A DNA stretch of 64,000 nt. Source: Pseudomonas sp. B21_DOA. GTDB taxonomy: Bacteria > Pseudomonadota > Gammaproteobacteria > Pseudomonadales > Pseudomonadaceae. Position numbers and translations under genes: made by a program. The notes under the pieces were generated by a model. That model saw nothing but the letters and a program-made list of their open reading frames with translations. It did not search any database and was not told where the DNA came from. Positions within the stretch are counted from its first letter, which is position 1. Each line of letters opens with the position of its first letter. The stretch lies in NCBI GenBank assembly GCA_030544685.1, contig CP086683.1:1364001-1428000 (forward strand), written 5' to 3'. This document shows, in pieces, positions 1-9,210 of this stretch.

Positions 1-111
1 GAGCGGATCGAGTCGGCAAAACTGGCGAAAATCTTCCTCAAGGAACATCCTGAAGTCTGGCACGCATGGGTGAGCGACGACGCAGCCAAGAAAATCGACG
101 CGGCCTTGTAG
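1..111 (+). CDS. hutX: Histidine ABC transporter substrate-binding protein, C-terminal end (partial)
   Basis: The first 36 codons are open in frame 1 and end at TAG (109-111). Only the C-terminal tail is present, reading ...HPEVWHAWVSDDAAKKIDAAL. It lies directly upstream of a ProW-type permease and a ProV-type ATPase, then hutH genes. By position it should be the periplasmic binding protein of the Hut histidine importer (glycine-betaine/proline-type solute-binding family). The tail alone is too short to prove the family, so the call rests mainly on context. Confidence 0.75.
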   Translation, partial: ERIESAKLAKIFLKEHPEVWHAWVSDDAAKKIDAAL

Positions 112-180
112 GTCAGGTTTGCCCGGCTGCCAGCACGGCAGCCGGACGCTTGATCGCAACCCCTTGATTGAGAGTCCCTT

Positions 181-1032
181 ATGTTTCCCGAAAGCTTTAC
201 CTTTTCCATCGCCGACTGGGTCAACGGTTGGGTCGATTCGCTGGTGACCAACTACGGCGACGTGTTCCGGCATATCTCCGACACGCTGCTGTGGGCCATC
301 GTCAGTCTCGAAGGTTTGCTGCGTGCGGCGCCGTGGTGGTTGATGCTGGCAATCGTCGGTGTCATCGCCTGGCACGCCACGCGCAAAGTCGTCACCACCG
401 CCGTGATTGTCGGCTTGCTGTTTCTGGTGGGTGCGGTTGGCCTCTGGGACAAGCTCATGCAGACCCTGGCGCTGATGATGGTCGCGACGATCATTTCGGT
501 GCTGATCGGCATCCCGCTGGGGATCCTCTCGGCGCGCAGCAACCGCCTGCGTTCGGTGCTGATGCCGCTGCTCGATATCATGCAGACGATGCCGAGTTTC
601 GTTTATCTGATTCCGGTGCTGATGCTCTTTGGCCTGGGCAAGGTGCCGGCGATTTTCGCCACGGTGATCTACGCCGCGCCGCCGCTGATTCGCCTGACCG
701 ACCTCGGTATTCGTCAGGTTGACGGCGAAGTGATGGAGGCGATCAACGCCTTCGGCGCCAACCGCTGGCAGCAACTGTTCGGCGTGCAACTGCCGCTGGC
801 GCTGCCGAGCATCATGGCCGGGATCAACCAGACCACGATGATGGCCCTTTCGATGGTGGTGATCGCTTCGATGATCGGCGCCCGTGGCCTCGGTGAAGAC
901 GTGCTGGTGGGCATTCAGACCCTCAACGTCGGCCGTGGTCTCGAAGCCGGGCTGGCGATCGTGATTCTCGCGGTGGTCATCGACCGCATCACTCAAGCGT
1001 ACGGCCGGCCACGTCACGAGGTGAGCAAATGA
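181..1032 (+). CDS. hutW: Histidine ABC transporter permease, ProW-like
   Basis: A 283-residue inner-membrane permease of the glycine-betaine/proline (ProW) type. An N-terminal hydrophobic stretch (about residues 40-90) is followed by a BPD_transp_1 core with several membrane spans. An EAA-type cytoplasmic loop is visible near residues 185-205 ([20 protein letters not shown]). The ATG at 181 follows a GAGAG purine run about 8 nt upstream. The gene overlaps the ATPase start by 4 bp (ATGA), so translation is probably coupled. With HutX and HutV it would form the histidine uptake system of the hut operon. Substrate is inferred from context, since the family also imports betaine and choline. Confidence 0.9.
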   Translation: MFPESFTFSIADWVNGWVDSLVTNYGDVFRHISDTLLWAIVSLEGLLRAAPWWLMLAIVGVIAWHATRKVVTTAVIVGLLFLVGAVGLWDKLMQTLALMMVATIISVLIGIPLGILSARSNRLRSVLMPLLDIMQTMPSFVYLIPVLMLFGLGKVPAIFATVIYAAPPLIRLTDLGIRQVDGEVMEAINAFGANRWQQLFGVQLPLALPSIMAGINQTTMMALSMVVIASMIGARGLGEDVLVGIQTLNVGRGLEAGLAIVILAVVIDRITQAYGRPRHEVSK

Positions 1033-1858
1033 GCAACGCAAGCGTGAGCAAGATCGAAGTGCGCAACGTCTTCAAGATTTTCGGCAACCGCGCCAAGGAT
1101 GCGCTGGCCATGGTCGGCCAGGGCAAGAGCAAGGATCAAGTGCTCAACGAAACCGGTTGCGTGGTCGGCGTGAATGACTTGTCGCTGAGCATCGGCACTG
1201 GCGAAATCTTCGTGATCATGGGCCTGTCCGGTTCCGGCAAATCCACCCTGGTGCGCCACTTCAATCGCCTGATCGACCCCACCAGCGGGGCGATTCTGGT
1301 CGATGGCGAGGACATCCTGCAGTACGACATGGACGCCCTGCGCGAATTTCGCCGGCACAAGATCAGCATGGTGTTCCAGAGCTTCGGCCTGCTGCCGCAC
1401 AAGAGCGTGCTCGATAACGTCGCCTACGGTCTGAAAGTGCGCGGCGAGAGCAAGCAGATCTGCGCCGAACGCGCGCTGCACTGGATCAACACCGTCGGTC
1501 TCAAAGGCTATGAAAACAAATACCCGCACCAGCTCTCCGGCGGCATGCGTCAGCGCGTCGGCCTCGCCCGCGCCTTGGCGGCGGACACCGACATCATTCT
1601 GATGGACGAAGCGTTCAGTGCGCTGGACCCGCTGATCCGCGCCGAGATGCAGGACCAGTTGCTCGAACTGCAGAAGACCCTGCACAAGACCATCGTCTTC
1701 ATCACCCACGACCTCGACGAAGCCGTGCGCATCGGCAATCGCATCGCGATTCTCAAGGATGGCCGGTTGATCCAGGTGGGCACGCCAGAGAGATCCTGCA
1801 TTCACCGGCCGATGAGTATGTCGACCGGTTCGTGCAGCGGCGGGCGGCGGTGGTCTGA
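1029..1858 (+). CDS. hutV: Histidine ABC transporter ATP-binding protein, ProV-like (C-terminal frameshift in this sequence)
   Basis: ATPase subunit of the Hut importer. The Walker A motif (GLSGSGKST, near residue 70), the LSGGMRQRV signature and the Walker B region ([13 protein letters not shown]) are all intact. The reading frame as given runs on to 1880 with an implausible tail. Restoring one base after position 1786 (probably GCCC read as GCC) gives the expected ending [18 protein letters not shown]...AAVV, with TGA at 1856-1858 and a protein of 276 residues. The 4-bp overlap with hutW marks an operon. The short CBS-free C-terminus is normal for HutV-type ATPases. The lesion looks like a sequencing deletion rather than a mutation. 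Confidence 0.88.
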
Positions 1859-1873
1859 CACTGAGTGGCCGTT

Positions 1874-2003
1874 GTGGTGAGGGATTTATCCCCGTTCGGC
1901 TGCGAAGCAGTCGTAAAACCGGCCACTGCGGTCTGTCTGACGGATTTGCGGGCATGGTTTGGGGCGGCTTCGCCACCCAACGGGGATAAATCCCCTCACC
2001 ACA
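1874..2003. repeat. Long inverted repeat, GAGGGATTTATCCCCGTT family
   Basis: The ends are inverted copies: TGTGGTGAGGGATTTATCCC at the left, and a matching copy ending CCCCTCACCACA at the right. Each arm itself contains the self-complementary core GGGATTTATCCC or GGGATAAATCCC. The same family recurs at 34774-34905. This looks like a REP-doublet (REPIN-like) intergenic element between hutV and the first hutH gene. Confidence 0.85.
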
Positions 2004-2041
2004 GGGTTACCGGCATCAACAGAATTGGTATGAGGTTAGAG

Positions 2042-3565
2042 ATGTCCCAGGCTGAAAAAATCATCATCACCGGCGCGCCTCTGCGTTGGCAGGACGTGGT
2101 TGCTGTTGCCCGTCACCGTGCGCCGCTGGAACTGTCCAGCGAGACCTGGGCGCGCATCGACAACGCGCAGGCCATCGTTCAGCGCATTGTCGCCAGCGGC
2201 GAGCGCGCCTATGGCGTCAACACCGGTCTGGGCGGTCTGTCGAACGTTTCGCTGCAGGACGAACAGCTCAGCCAACTCTCGCGCAACACCTTGCTCAGCC
2301 ATGCCTGCGGTGTCGGCCCGGTGCTCAGCGATGAGCAGACCCGCGCCATCATCTGCGCCGCGATCCACAACTACAGCCACGGCAAATCCGGGCTGCATCG
2401 GCGCGTGGTCGAAGGGCTGCTGGCGCTGCTCAATCGCGGCATTACCCCGCAGGTGCCGTCGCAAGGTTCGGTGGGTTACCTGACGCACATGGCGCACGTC
2501 GGCATCGCGCTGCTCGGCGTTGGCAATGTCAGCTATCGCGGGCGGATCATTCCGGCGCAACAGGCGCTGGCCGAGGAGGGCCTGCAACCTGTGCAGCTCG
2601 GCGCGAAGGATGGCTTGTGTCTGGTCAACGGCACGCCGTGCATGACCGGCCTCAGTTGCCTGGCGATTGCCGATGCGACGCGGCTGCTGCAATGGGCCGA
2701 TGTCATTGGTGCGATGAGTTTCGAAGCCCAGCGCGGCCAGATCGATGCGTTCGATGCAGAGATCATTGCGCTCAAGCCGCATCCGGGCATGCAGCAGGTC
2801 GGCAACAACCTGCGCGCCTTGCTCGATGGCAGCGAAGTGATCGCTGCGAGCAAAGGCATTCGCACTCAGGATGCGCTGAGCATTCGTTCGATCCCGCAGG
2901 TCCACGGCGCCGCCCGTGATCAACTGGAGCATGCGATCAAACAGGTGGAAGCCGAACTCAACGGCTGCACCGACAACCCGTTACTGCTGGGCACTCCGGA
3001 CAATTTCCGGGTGATGTCGCAGGCCAACCCGCACGGTCAATCCGTGGCGATGGCGGCCGATCTGCTGGCGATTGCCATGGCCGAAATCGGCTCGATCGCC
3101 GAGCGCCGTCTCGATCGTCTGGTGAATCCGCACGTCAGCGGCTTGCCGGCGTTTCTGGTGGCCAATCCCGGGGTCAACTCGGGGATGATGATCGTGCAAT
3201 ACGTCGCCGCCTCGCTGTGTGCGGAAAACCGCCAATTGGCGCAACCGGCGGTGCTCGATAACTACATCACCTCGGGCCTGCAGGAAGACCACCTGAGCAT
3301 GGGCACCAACGCCGCGCTGAAGCTGCACCGCGCGCTGGAAAACTGCACGCAGATTCTCGCGATTGAATATCTGCTGGCGGCGCAGGCGTTTGAGTTCCTC
3401 AAGGAACAGCGCTTTGGCGTGGGCACTGACCGCGCGTGGAAACTGCTGCGCGAAACGGTCCCCGCCTACGACCAGGATCGCTGGCTGGCGCCGGATATCG
3501 CTGCCGCTGCGACCGTATTGAAACACCCGAATCTGCCGCACAACGTCCTACCGGACTTGCACTGA
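2042..3565 (+). CDS. hutH1: HAL/PAL-family ammonia-lyase homologue lacking the MIO Ala-Ser-Gly triplet
   Basis: A 507-residue homologue of histidine ammonia-lyase along its full length. The ATG at 2042 has GAGG 7 nt upstream; the upstream ATG at 2030 has no comparable site. Conserved family landmarks are AYGVNTG (Tyr), LLSHACGVG (His), LVNGTPCMTG (Asn), SIRSIPQVHGA (Arg) and LQEDHLSM (Glu). However, where the lyase has [14 protein letters not shown] this protein reads GSVG-YLTHMAH (junction at residue 146), so the residues that cyclise into the MIO cofactor are absent. The QDPYSLR motif reads QDALSIR, which loses the active-site Tyr. It is therefore unlikely to be a canonical histidase. It may be a regulator, a hetero-oligomer partner or an enzyme of different chemistry. 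The next gene is a canonical HutH. Confidence 0.85.
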   Translation: MSQAEKIIITGAPLRWQDVVAVARHRAPLELSSETWARIDNAQAIVQRIVASGERAYGVNTGLGGLSNVSLQDEQLSQLSRNTLLSHACGVGPVLSDEQTRAIICAAIHNYSHGKSGLHRRVVEGLLALLNRGITPQVPSQGSVGYLTHMAHVGIALLGVGNVSYRGRIIPAQQALAEEGLQPVQLGAKDGLCLVNGTPCMTGLSCLAIADATRLLQWADVIGAMSFEAQRGQIDAFDAEIIALKPHPGMQQVGNNLRALLDGSEVIAASKGIRTQDALSIRSIPQVHGAARDQLEHAIKQVEAELNGCTDNPLLLGTPDNFRVMSQANPHGQSVAMAADLLAIAMAEIGSIAERRLDRLVNPHVSGLPAFLVANPGVNSGMMIVQYVAASLCAENRQLAQPAVLDNYITSGLQEDHLSMGTNAALKLHRALENCTQILAIEYLLAAQAFEFLKEQRFGVGTDRAWKLLRETVPAYDQDRWLAPDIAAAATVLKHPNLPHNVLPDLH

Positions 3566-3653
3566 CAACTACCCATACCAGCGTGCCAAGGCGTGGATCG
3601 TTCACAAGACGTGAAGCGACGGATAACGGAATGCTCCGGAGCGACTGGTAGTT

Positions 3654-3661
3654 AATAACAA
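3654..3661 (+). promoter_or_regulatory. Candidate Hfq/Crc catabolite-repression motif upstream of hutH
   Basis: The octamer AATAACAA fits the AANAANAA motif bound by Hfq with Crc in Pseudomonas. It sits about 9 nt ahead of the AGGAG ribosome-binding site (3670-3674) of the canonical hutH gene. Histidine use is known to be under carbon catabolite repression in pseudomonads. The motif is short and A-rich, so a chance match is possible. Confidence 0.35.
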
Positions 3662-3681
3662 TGCCTAACAGGAGCATTTTA

Positions 3682-5213
3682 ATGACTGCGCTGAACCTGA
3701 TCCCCGGCCAACTGAGCCTGGCCCAACTGCGTGACGTCTACCAGAACCCGGTCACACTGACCCTCGACAACAGCGCCAGCGCGCAGATCGAGGCCAGCGT
3801 CGCCTGCGTCGAGCAGATCCTCGCCGAGAACCGCACCGCCTACGGCATCAACACCGGTTTCGGCCTGCTCGCCTCGACGCGCATCGCCAGTGAAGACCTG
3901 GAAAACCTGCAGCGTTCGCTGGTGCTCTCGCACGCTGCCGGCGTTGGCCAGCCGATCAGCGATGACCTTGTGCGATTGATCATGGTGCTCAAGGTCAATA
4001 GCCTCAGCCGGGGTTTTTCCGGGATTCGTCGGCAGGTGATCGATGCGCTGATCGCGCTGATCAATGCCGAGGTCTATCCGCACATTCCGCTGAAAGGTTC
4101 GGTCGGCGCATCCGGCGATCTGGCGCCGTTGGCGCACATGTCGCTGGTGCTGCTCGGCGAGGGCAAGGCGCGTTACAAGGGTGAATGGCTTGAAGCCACC
4201 GAAGCACTGAAAGTCGCCGGCCTGACGCCGCTGACTTTAGCGGCCAAAGAAGGTCTGGCGCTGCTCAACGGTACCCAGGTTTCCACAGCGTTTGCGCTGC
4301 GCGGTTTGTTCGAAGGCGAGGATCTGTTTGCCGGTGCACTGGCGCTGGGCAGTCTTACTGTTGAAGCCGTGCTCGGTTCGCGCTCGCCGTTCGACGCGCG
4401 CATTCACGCCGCACGTGGGCAGAAAGGGCAGATCGATGCCGCTGCGGCTTATCGCGATCTGCTCGGTGAGCGCAGCGAAGTCTCCGCCTCGCACGAGAAT
4501 TGCGACAAGGTCCAGGACCCGTACTCGCTGCGTTGCCAGCCGCAAGTCATGGGCGCTTGCCTGACCCAGTTCCGCCAGGCCGCTGAAGTGCTGGCGGTGG
4601 AAGCCAACGCGGTTTCCGACAACCCCTGGTCTTCGCCGCTGAAGGCGACGTGATTTCCGGCGGCAACTTCCACGCCGAACCGGTGGCCATGGCCGCTGAC
4701 AACATGGCGCTGGCCATCGCCGAAATCGGCTCGCTGAGCGAGCGGCGCATCTCGCTGATGATGGACAAGCACATGTCGCAACTGCCGCCGTTCCTGGTGG
4801 CCAATGGCGGGGTGAACTCCGGTTTCATGATCGCTCAGGTCACCGCTGCGGCGTTGGCCAGTGAAAACAAGGCGTTGTCCCATCCACATTCGGTGGACAG
4901 CCTGCCGACCTCGGCCAACCAGGAAGATCACGTATCGATGGCCCCGGCCGCCGGCAAGCGTCTGTGGGAAATGGCCGAGAACACTCGCGGCATTCTCGCC
5001 GTGGAATGGCTGGCGGCGGTGCAGGGCCTGGATCTGCGCAACGGTCTGAAGACCTCGCCGAAGCTCGAACAGGCGCGGGCGATTTTGCGCAGGGAAGTGC
5101 CGTTTTATGAGAAGGATCGGTTCTTTGCCCCGGACATCAATGCGGCGACTGAATTGCTGGCGTCGCGGTGTTTGACCGAGCTGGTTTCGGCGAAGCTTTT
5201 GCCGAGCCTCTAA
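3682..5213 (+). CDS. hutH: Histidine ammonia-lyase (frameshift at 4623-4626 in this sequence)
   Basis: Histidase converts L-histidine to urocanate and ammonia, the first step of the hut pathway. The ATG at 3682 follows AGGAG by 7 nt. The MIO triplet Ala-Ser-Gly is present at residues 143-145 ([14 protein letters not shown]). The active-site Tyr54, His84, the LLNG Asn, QDPYSLR and NQEDHVSM are also present. The frame breaks at 4623-4626: restoring a fifth C gives [19 protein letters not shown] and joins the downstream frame. The total is then 510 residues, the usual length. The lesion is a homopolymer loss and probably a sequencing error. The gene lies between a MIO-less paralogue and hutI in one operon. 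Confidence 0.93.
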
Positions 5214-5222
5214 TCCACCCAC

Positions 5223-5326
5223 TGATCGTTCCCACGCTCTGCGTGGGAATGCCTCAAGGGACGCTCCGCGTCCAGTGACGCGGAGCGTCACGGGCTGCAT
5301 TCCCACGCAGAGCGTGGGAACGATCA
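5223..5326. repeat. Inverted-repeat element, TGATCGTTCCCACGC family, between hutH and hutI
   Basis: The outer arms are TGATCGTTCCCACGCTCTGC at the left and its inverted copy ending GGGAACGATCA at the right. Inner arms built on GACGCTCCGCGTC also pair. The element ends about 5 nt before the hutI ribosome-binding site (AGAGGA, 5332-5337), so the hutI leader could fold next to its start. Family members are also at 7395-7427 and 14656-14768. Confidence 0.85.
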
Positions 5327-5343
5327 CTATAAGAGGAACCGGG

Positions 5344-6549
5344 ATGAAAACCCTCTGGCAACACTGCCACGTCGCAACCATGGCCAACGGCGCCTATTCG
5401 ATCATCGAGGATGCCGCGATCGTGACATCCGGCACGCTGATCGAGTGGATCGGCCCGCGCACTCAATTGCCGTCCGGCGAATACCCCGCGGTCAATGACC
5501 TGCAGGGCGCGTGGGTCACTCCCGGCCTGATCGACTGCCACACCCACACCGTGTTCGGCGGCAACCGCAGCGGTGAGTTCGAAAAACGTCTGCAAGGCGT
5601 CAGCTATGCCGAGATCGCCGCGCAGGGCGGCGGCATCGCCAGCACCGTGCGCGCCACCCGTGAAGCCACGGAGGACGAGTTGTTCGCCAGCGCCGCCAAA
5701 CGTCTGAAAAGCCTGATGCGCGACGGCGTGACCACGGTGGAAATGAAGTCCGGCTACGGTCTCGATCTGGCCAACGAGCGCAAGCTGCTGCGGGTCATCC
5801 GGCGTCTGGCCGAAGAGCTGCCGATCAGCGTTCGCAGCACTTGCCTGGCGGCGCACGCCTTGCCGCCGGAGTACAAGGATCGCGCCGACGATTACATCGA
5901 TCTGATCTGCGAGCAGATGCTCCCGGCCCTTGCCGCTGAAGGTCTGGTCGATGCCGTGGACGCGTTCTGCGAATACCTGGCGTTCTCGCCGGAGCAGGTC
6001 GAGCGAGTCTTCGTCGCCGCGCAACAACTCGGACTGCCGGTAAAGCTGCATGCCGAGCAATTGTCCTCGCTGCACGGCTCCAGCCTCGCCGCACGTTACA
6101 AAGCCTTGTCCGCCGATCACCTGGAATTCATGGACGAGGCCGACGCGATCGCCATGGCCGCCGCCGACACCGTCGCCGTGCTGCTGCCCGGCGCGTTCTA
6201 CTTTCTGCGCGAAACCCAGCTGCCGCCGATGGACGCGCTGCGCAGGCACAAGGTGAAGATCGCCATCGCCAGCGACCTCAACCCCGGCACCTCGCCAGCG
6301 CTGTCGTTGCGTCTGATGCTGAACATGGCTTGCACCTGTTTCCGCATGACCCCGGAAGAAGCCTTGGCCGGAGCGACCATCCATGCCGCGCAGGCGTTGG
6401 GCATGGCGCAGACCCATGGCTCGCTGGAGGTTGGCAAGGTCGCCGATTTCGTGGCGTGGGACATCGAGCGTCCGGCGGATCTGGCCTATTGGCTCGGTGG
6501 CGATCTGCACAAGCGCGTCGTGCGTCACGGCGTTGAATCGAATCTGTAG
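5344..6549 (+). CDS. hutI: Imidazolonepropionase
   Basis: A 401-residue amidohydrolase that opens imidazolone-5-propionate to N-formimino-L-glutamate, the third step of histidine breakdown. The metal and substrate motifs visible are [10 protein letters not shown] (HxH, about residue 70), LHAEQLS and [10 protein letters not shown]. The ATG at 5344 follows AGAGGA by 6 nt; upstream in-frame starts lie inside the repeat element and are rejected. The gene is 10 nt from hutG and is transcribed with it. The length is typical of the family. Confidence 0.95.
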   Translation: MKTLWQHCHVATMANGAYSIIEDAAIVTSGTLIEWIGPRTQLPSGEYPAVNDLQGAWVTPGLIDCHTHTVFGGNRSGEFEKRLQGVSYAEIAAQGGGIASTVRATREATEDELFASAAKRLKSLMRDGVTTVEMKSGYGLDLANERKLLRVIRRLAEELPISVRSTCLAAHALPPEYKDRADDYIDLICEQMLPALAAEGLVDAVDAFCEYLAFSPEQVERVFVAAQQLGLPVKLHAEQLSSLHGSSLAARYKALSADHLEFMDEADAIAMAAADTVAVLLPGAFYFLRETQLPPMDALRRHKVKIAIASDLNPGTSPALSLRLMLNMACTCFRMTPEEALAGATIHAAQALGMAQTHGSLEVGKVADFVAWDIERPADLAYWLGGDLHKRVVRHGVESNL

Positions 6550-6559
6550 GAGAGCTGTT

Positions 6560-7362
6560 GTGGACAAGGTTCTGAATTTCAAACAAGGCCGCGTGCCGCT
6601 GCTGATCAGCATGCCCCACGCCGGTGTGCGTCTGACCCCGGCGGTCGAAGCCGGGTTGATCCCCGCGGCGAAGAGTTTGCCGGACACCGACTGGCATATC
6701 CCGCAACTCTACGATTTCGCCGAGGAGCTGGGCGCTAGCACCTTGGCCGCTGAGTATTCGCGTTTCGTCATCGACCTCAACCGGCCGTCCGACGACAAGC
6801 CGTTGTACGCCGGGGCGACCACGGGGTTGTATCCGGCGACCCTTTTCGACGGCATTCCGTTATTTCAGGCAGGTCTGGAGCCGTCGCAAGAGGAGCGCGC
6901 GACTTACCTTGAGCAGATCTGGACGCCTTACCATCGCACCTTGCAGCAAGAGCTGGCGCGATTGAAAGCCGAATTCGGTTACGCGCTGTTGTTCGATGCG
7001 CACTCGATCCGCTCGATCATCCCGCACCTGTTCGACGGCAAGTTGCCGGACTTCAACCTCGGCACCTTCAATGGCGCCAGTTGTGATCCGCAACTGGCGA
7101 GTCAACTGGAAGCGATCTGCGCGCGGCACGAGCAGTTCACCCATGTGCTTAACGGTCGCTTTAAGGGCGGACACATCACCCGCCAGTACGGCGACCCGGC
7201 GCACAACATCCACGCCGTGCAGCTGGAACTGTGCCAGTCCACCTACATGGAAGAGTTCGAACCGTTCCGCTACCGCGCCGACCTGGCCGAGCCAACGCGG
7301 GGGTGCTCAGGGAATTGCTGCAGGGACTGCTCGCTTGGGGTGAAAAACACCACAACGCCTGA
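6560..7362 (+). CDS. hutG: N-formylglutamate deformylase (frameshift near 7299-7303 in this sequence)
   Basis: Hydrolyses N-formyl-L-glutamate to glutamate and formate, the last step of the five-step hut route that uses formiminoglutamate deiminase (HutF, not in the window). The GTG start at 6560 has AGGAGAG 6 nt upstream. Motifs include ISMPHAGVRL near the N-terminus and FDAHSIRS (metal ligands). At the G-run 7299-7303 one base is missing. Restoring it gives the usual ending EPTR-G/A-VLRELLQGLLAWGEKHHNA and TGA at 7360-7362, 267 residues in all. Without it the frame runs to 7588 with unrelated sequence. Confidence 0.92.
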
Positions 7363-7394
7363 TGCACCCCTGAGCTGCCGAAGGCTGCGATCTT

Positions 7395-7427
7395 TGATCG
7401 TTCCCACGCAGAGCGTGGGAACGATCA
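7395..7427. repeat. Perfect 33-nt palindrome (15-bp stem, AGA loop) downstream of hutG
   Basis: The arm TGATCGTTCCCACGC, then AGA, then the exact reverse complement of the arm. It is a solo half of the elements at 5223-5326 and 14656-14768. It is immediately preceded (about 7372-7394) by half of another family, GCTGCCGAAGGCTGCGATCTTT, so two repeat families abut here. It could act as the hut operon terminator or stabilise the 3' end, but no long T-run follows. Confidence 0.85.
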
Positions 7428-7529
7428 GGCCCCGGAGCATGCTCATTGACGCAAATCGGGTTTATGATGCCCAACGGCAGAATAATACGAGTCCCCCAGG
7501 GATGACCTCGACCCCTTACGGAGCGCGCA

Positions 7530-8501
7530 ATGCAGACTTTGTTTCCGCAGATCAAACCCCACGCCCGGCACGATCTGGCTGTCGATGACACCCATACGCT
7601 GTACGTCGATGAGAGCGGCTCGCCGGAGGGATTGCCGGTGGTATTCATCCACGGTGGCCCCGGCGCCGGTTGCGATGCGCAGAGCCGGCGCTATTTCGAT
7701 CCGAATCTGTATCGCATTGTCACCTTCGACCAGCGCGGCTGCGGTCGTTCCACCCCGCATGCGAGCCTGGAAAACAACACCACCTGGGATCTGGTCGAGG
7801 ATCTCGAGCGCATCCGCAAGCATCTGGGCATTGAAAAATGGGTGCTGTTCGGCGGCTCATGGGGTTCGACCCTGGCGCTGGCCTACGCGCAAACCCACCC
7901 GGAGCGGGTGCACGGTCTGATTCTGCGCGGGATCTTTCTCTGCCGTCCGCAGGAAATCGAATGGTTCTATCAGGCCGGCGCCAGCCGTCTGTTCCCCGAT
8001 TACTGGCAGGACTACATCGCGCCGATCCCGCTGGACGAGCGCGACGACCTGCTCAACGCTTTCCACAAACGCCTGATTGGCAACGATCAGATCGCCCAGA
8101 TGCATGCGGCGAAGGCGTGGTCGACCTGGGAAGGGCGCACCGCGACCCTGCGCCCGAATCCGCTGGTGGTCGATCGTTTCTCCGAGCCGCAGCGCGCGCT
8201 GTCGATCGCGCGGATCGAATGCCACTACTTCACCAACAACGCCTTCCTTGAGCCCAACCAGTTGATCCGCGACATGGGCAAGATCGCCCACCTGCCCGGT
8301 GTGATCATTCATGGTCGCTACGATGTGATCTGCCCGCTCGACAATGCCTGGGAGTTGCATCAGGCCTGGCCGAACAGCGAATTACAGGTGATCCGCGACG
8401 CCGGCCACGCTGCGTCCGAGCCGGGTATCACCGATGCGCTGGTGCGCGCCGCGAGCAAAATGGCCCAGCGCCTGCTCGACCTGCCGCTCGAAGAAGCATG
8501 A
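7530..8501 (+). CDS. pip: Proline iminopeptidase (alpha/beta hydrolase, S33)
   Basis: A 323-residue cytoplasmic peptidase releasing N-terminal proline from peptides. The oxyanion motif HGGPGAG (about residue 43), the nucleophile elbow [13 protein letters not shown] (Ser near residue 110) and a late Asp/His pair (GRYDVICP and [10 protein letters not shown]) form the catalytic triad. The ATG at 7530 follows GGAG. The stop overlaps the dtd start by 4 bp, so the two are co-transcribed. The family is well recognised and the length typical. Confidence 0.93.
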   Translation: MQTLFPQIKPHARHDLAVDDTHTLYVDESGSPEGLPVVFIHGGPGAGCDAQSRRYFDPNLYRIVTFDQRGCGRSTPHASLENNTTWDLVEDLERIRKHLGIEKWVLFGGSWGSTLALAYAQTHPERVHGLILRGIFLCRPQEIEWFYQAGASRLFPDYWQDYIAPIPLDERDDLLNAFHKRLIGNDQIAQMHAAKAWSTWEGRTATLRPNPLVVDRFSEPQRALSIARIECHYFTNNAFLEPNQLIRDMGKIAHLPGVIIHGRYDVICPLDNAWELHQAWPNSELQVIRDAGHAASEPGITDALVRAASKMAQRLLDLPLEEA

Positions 8502-8935
8502 AGGCGCTGTTACAGCGCGTACGTGGTGCGCGTGTTGAGGTCGCCGGCGAGACAGTCGGCGCGATCGATCAGGGTTTGCTGGTGCTGGTGGCGGTAGAAC
8601 CCGACGACACGCGTACCAGCGCCGACAAACTTCTGCATAAGCTGCTTAACTATCGGGTATTCAGTGACGCCGAGGGCAAGATGAATCTGTCCCTGGCGGA
8701 TGTGGGTGGCGGGTTGCTGCTGGTCTCTCAGTTCACACTCGCCGCCGACACCAGAAGCGGCCTGCGTCCGAGCTTTTCCACGGCTGCACCGCCGGCGCTG
8801 GGTGCTGAGTTGTTCGACTATTTATTGAGCCAGGCGAAACAGGTGCATGGCACTGTGGCATCAGGTAGATTCGGCGCCGATATGCAGGTGCACTTGGTCA
8901 ACGATGGCCCGGTGACCTTTTTGTTACAGACCTGA
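8498..8935 (+). CDS. dtd: D-aminoacyl-tRNA deacylase
   Basis: A 145-residue protein of the DTD family, which clears D-amino acids mischarged on tRNA. The two signature motifs are present: SQFTL (about residues 78-82) and NDGPVTF near the C-terminus, where the Gly-cisPro sits. It starts within the pip stop codon (ATGA overlap) and ends before a roughly 275-nt gap leading to opgG. Confidence 0.95.
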   Translation: MKALLQRVRGARVEVAGETVGAIDQGLLVLVAVEPDDTRTSADKLLHKLLNYRVFSDAEGKMNLSLADVGGGLLLVSQFTLAADTRSGLRPSFSTAAPPALGAELFDYLLSQAKQVHGTVASGRFGADMQVHLVNDGPVTFLLQT

Positions 8936-9210
8936 CAGTGCCTGAAACACCTTTTTCGGAAATTTCGACTGTTTTTAGGCTGTTTTCGCGATAAATACTT
9001 TGTTACCCCTGATGCGTTGTCATCCGGGCTACTAGATAATCGCGCGCTGCGGGGATCGACATTCGTTGATCCGTTTTGACTTAGGTAGAGACTTGTCTGG
9101 ATCCGATTGGGGAATCATTTTGCCCCGGCGGAGTCGGAACATTGCTCGCCAACCTGGCATAAAGATAGCTGGCCGTTGGTTTATTGATCTGTTTTCGGCG
9201 AGGGTTGCTC
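8936..9210. other. Intergenic region upstream of opgG
   Basis: About 275 bases with no supportable gene. It must carry the opgGH promoter, but I do not see a convincing -35/-10 pair. A short near-palindrome TTCGGAAATTTCGA lies near 8955-8968. No terminator with a T-run is clear after dtd. Confidence 0.5.

Noticed and set aside
1865..2041. N-terminal extension of the first HutH-like protein
   Set aside because: It would translate the inverted-repeat element. A good ribosome-binding site and family agreement place the start at 2042.
9184..9210. Earlier start for opgG at 9184
   Set aside because: GTG at 9211 has a clear GAGGG site and gives the expected signal peptide; 9184 has no such site.
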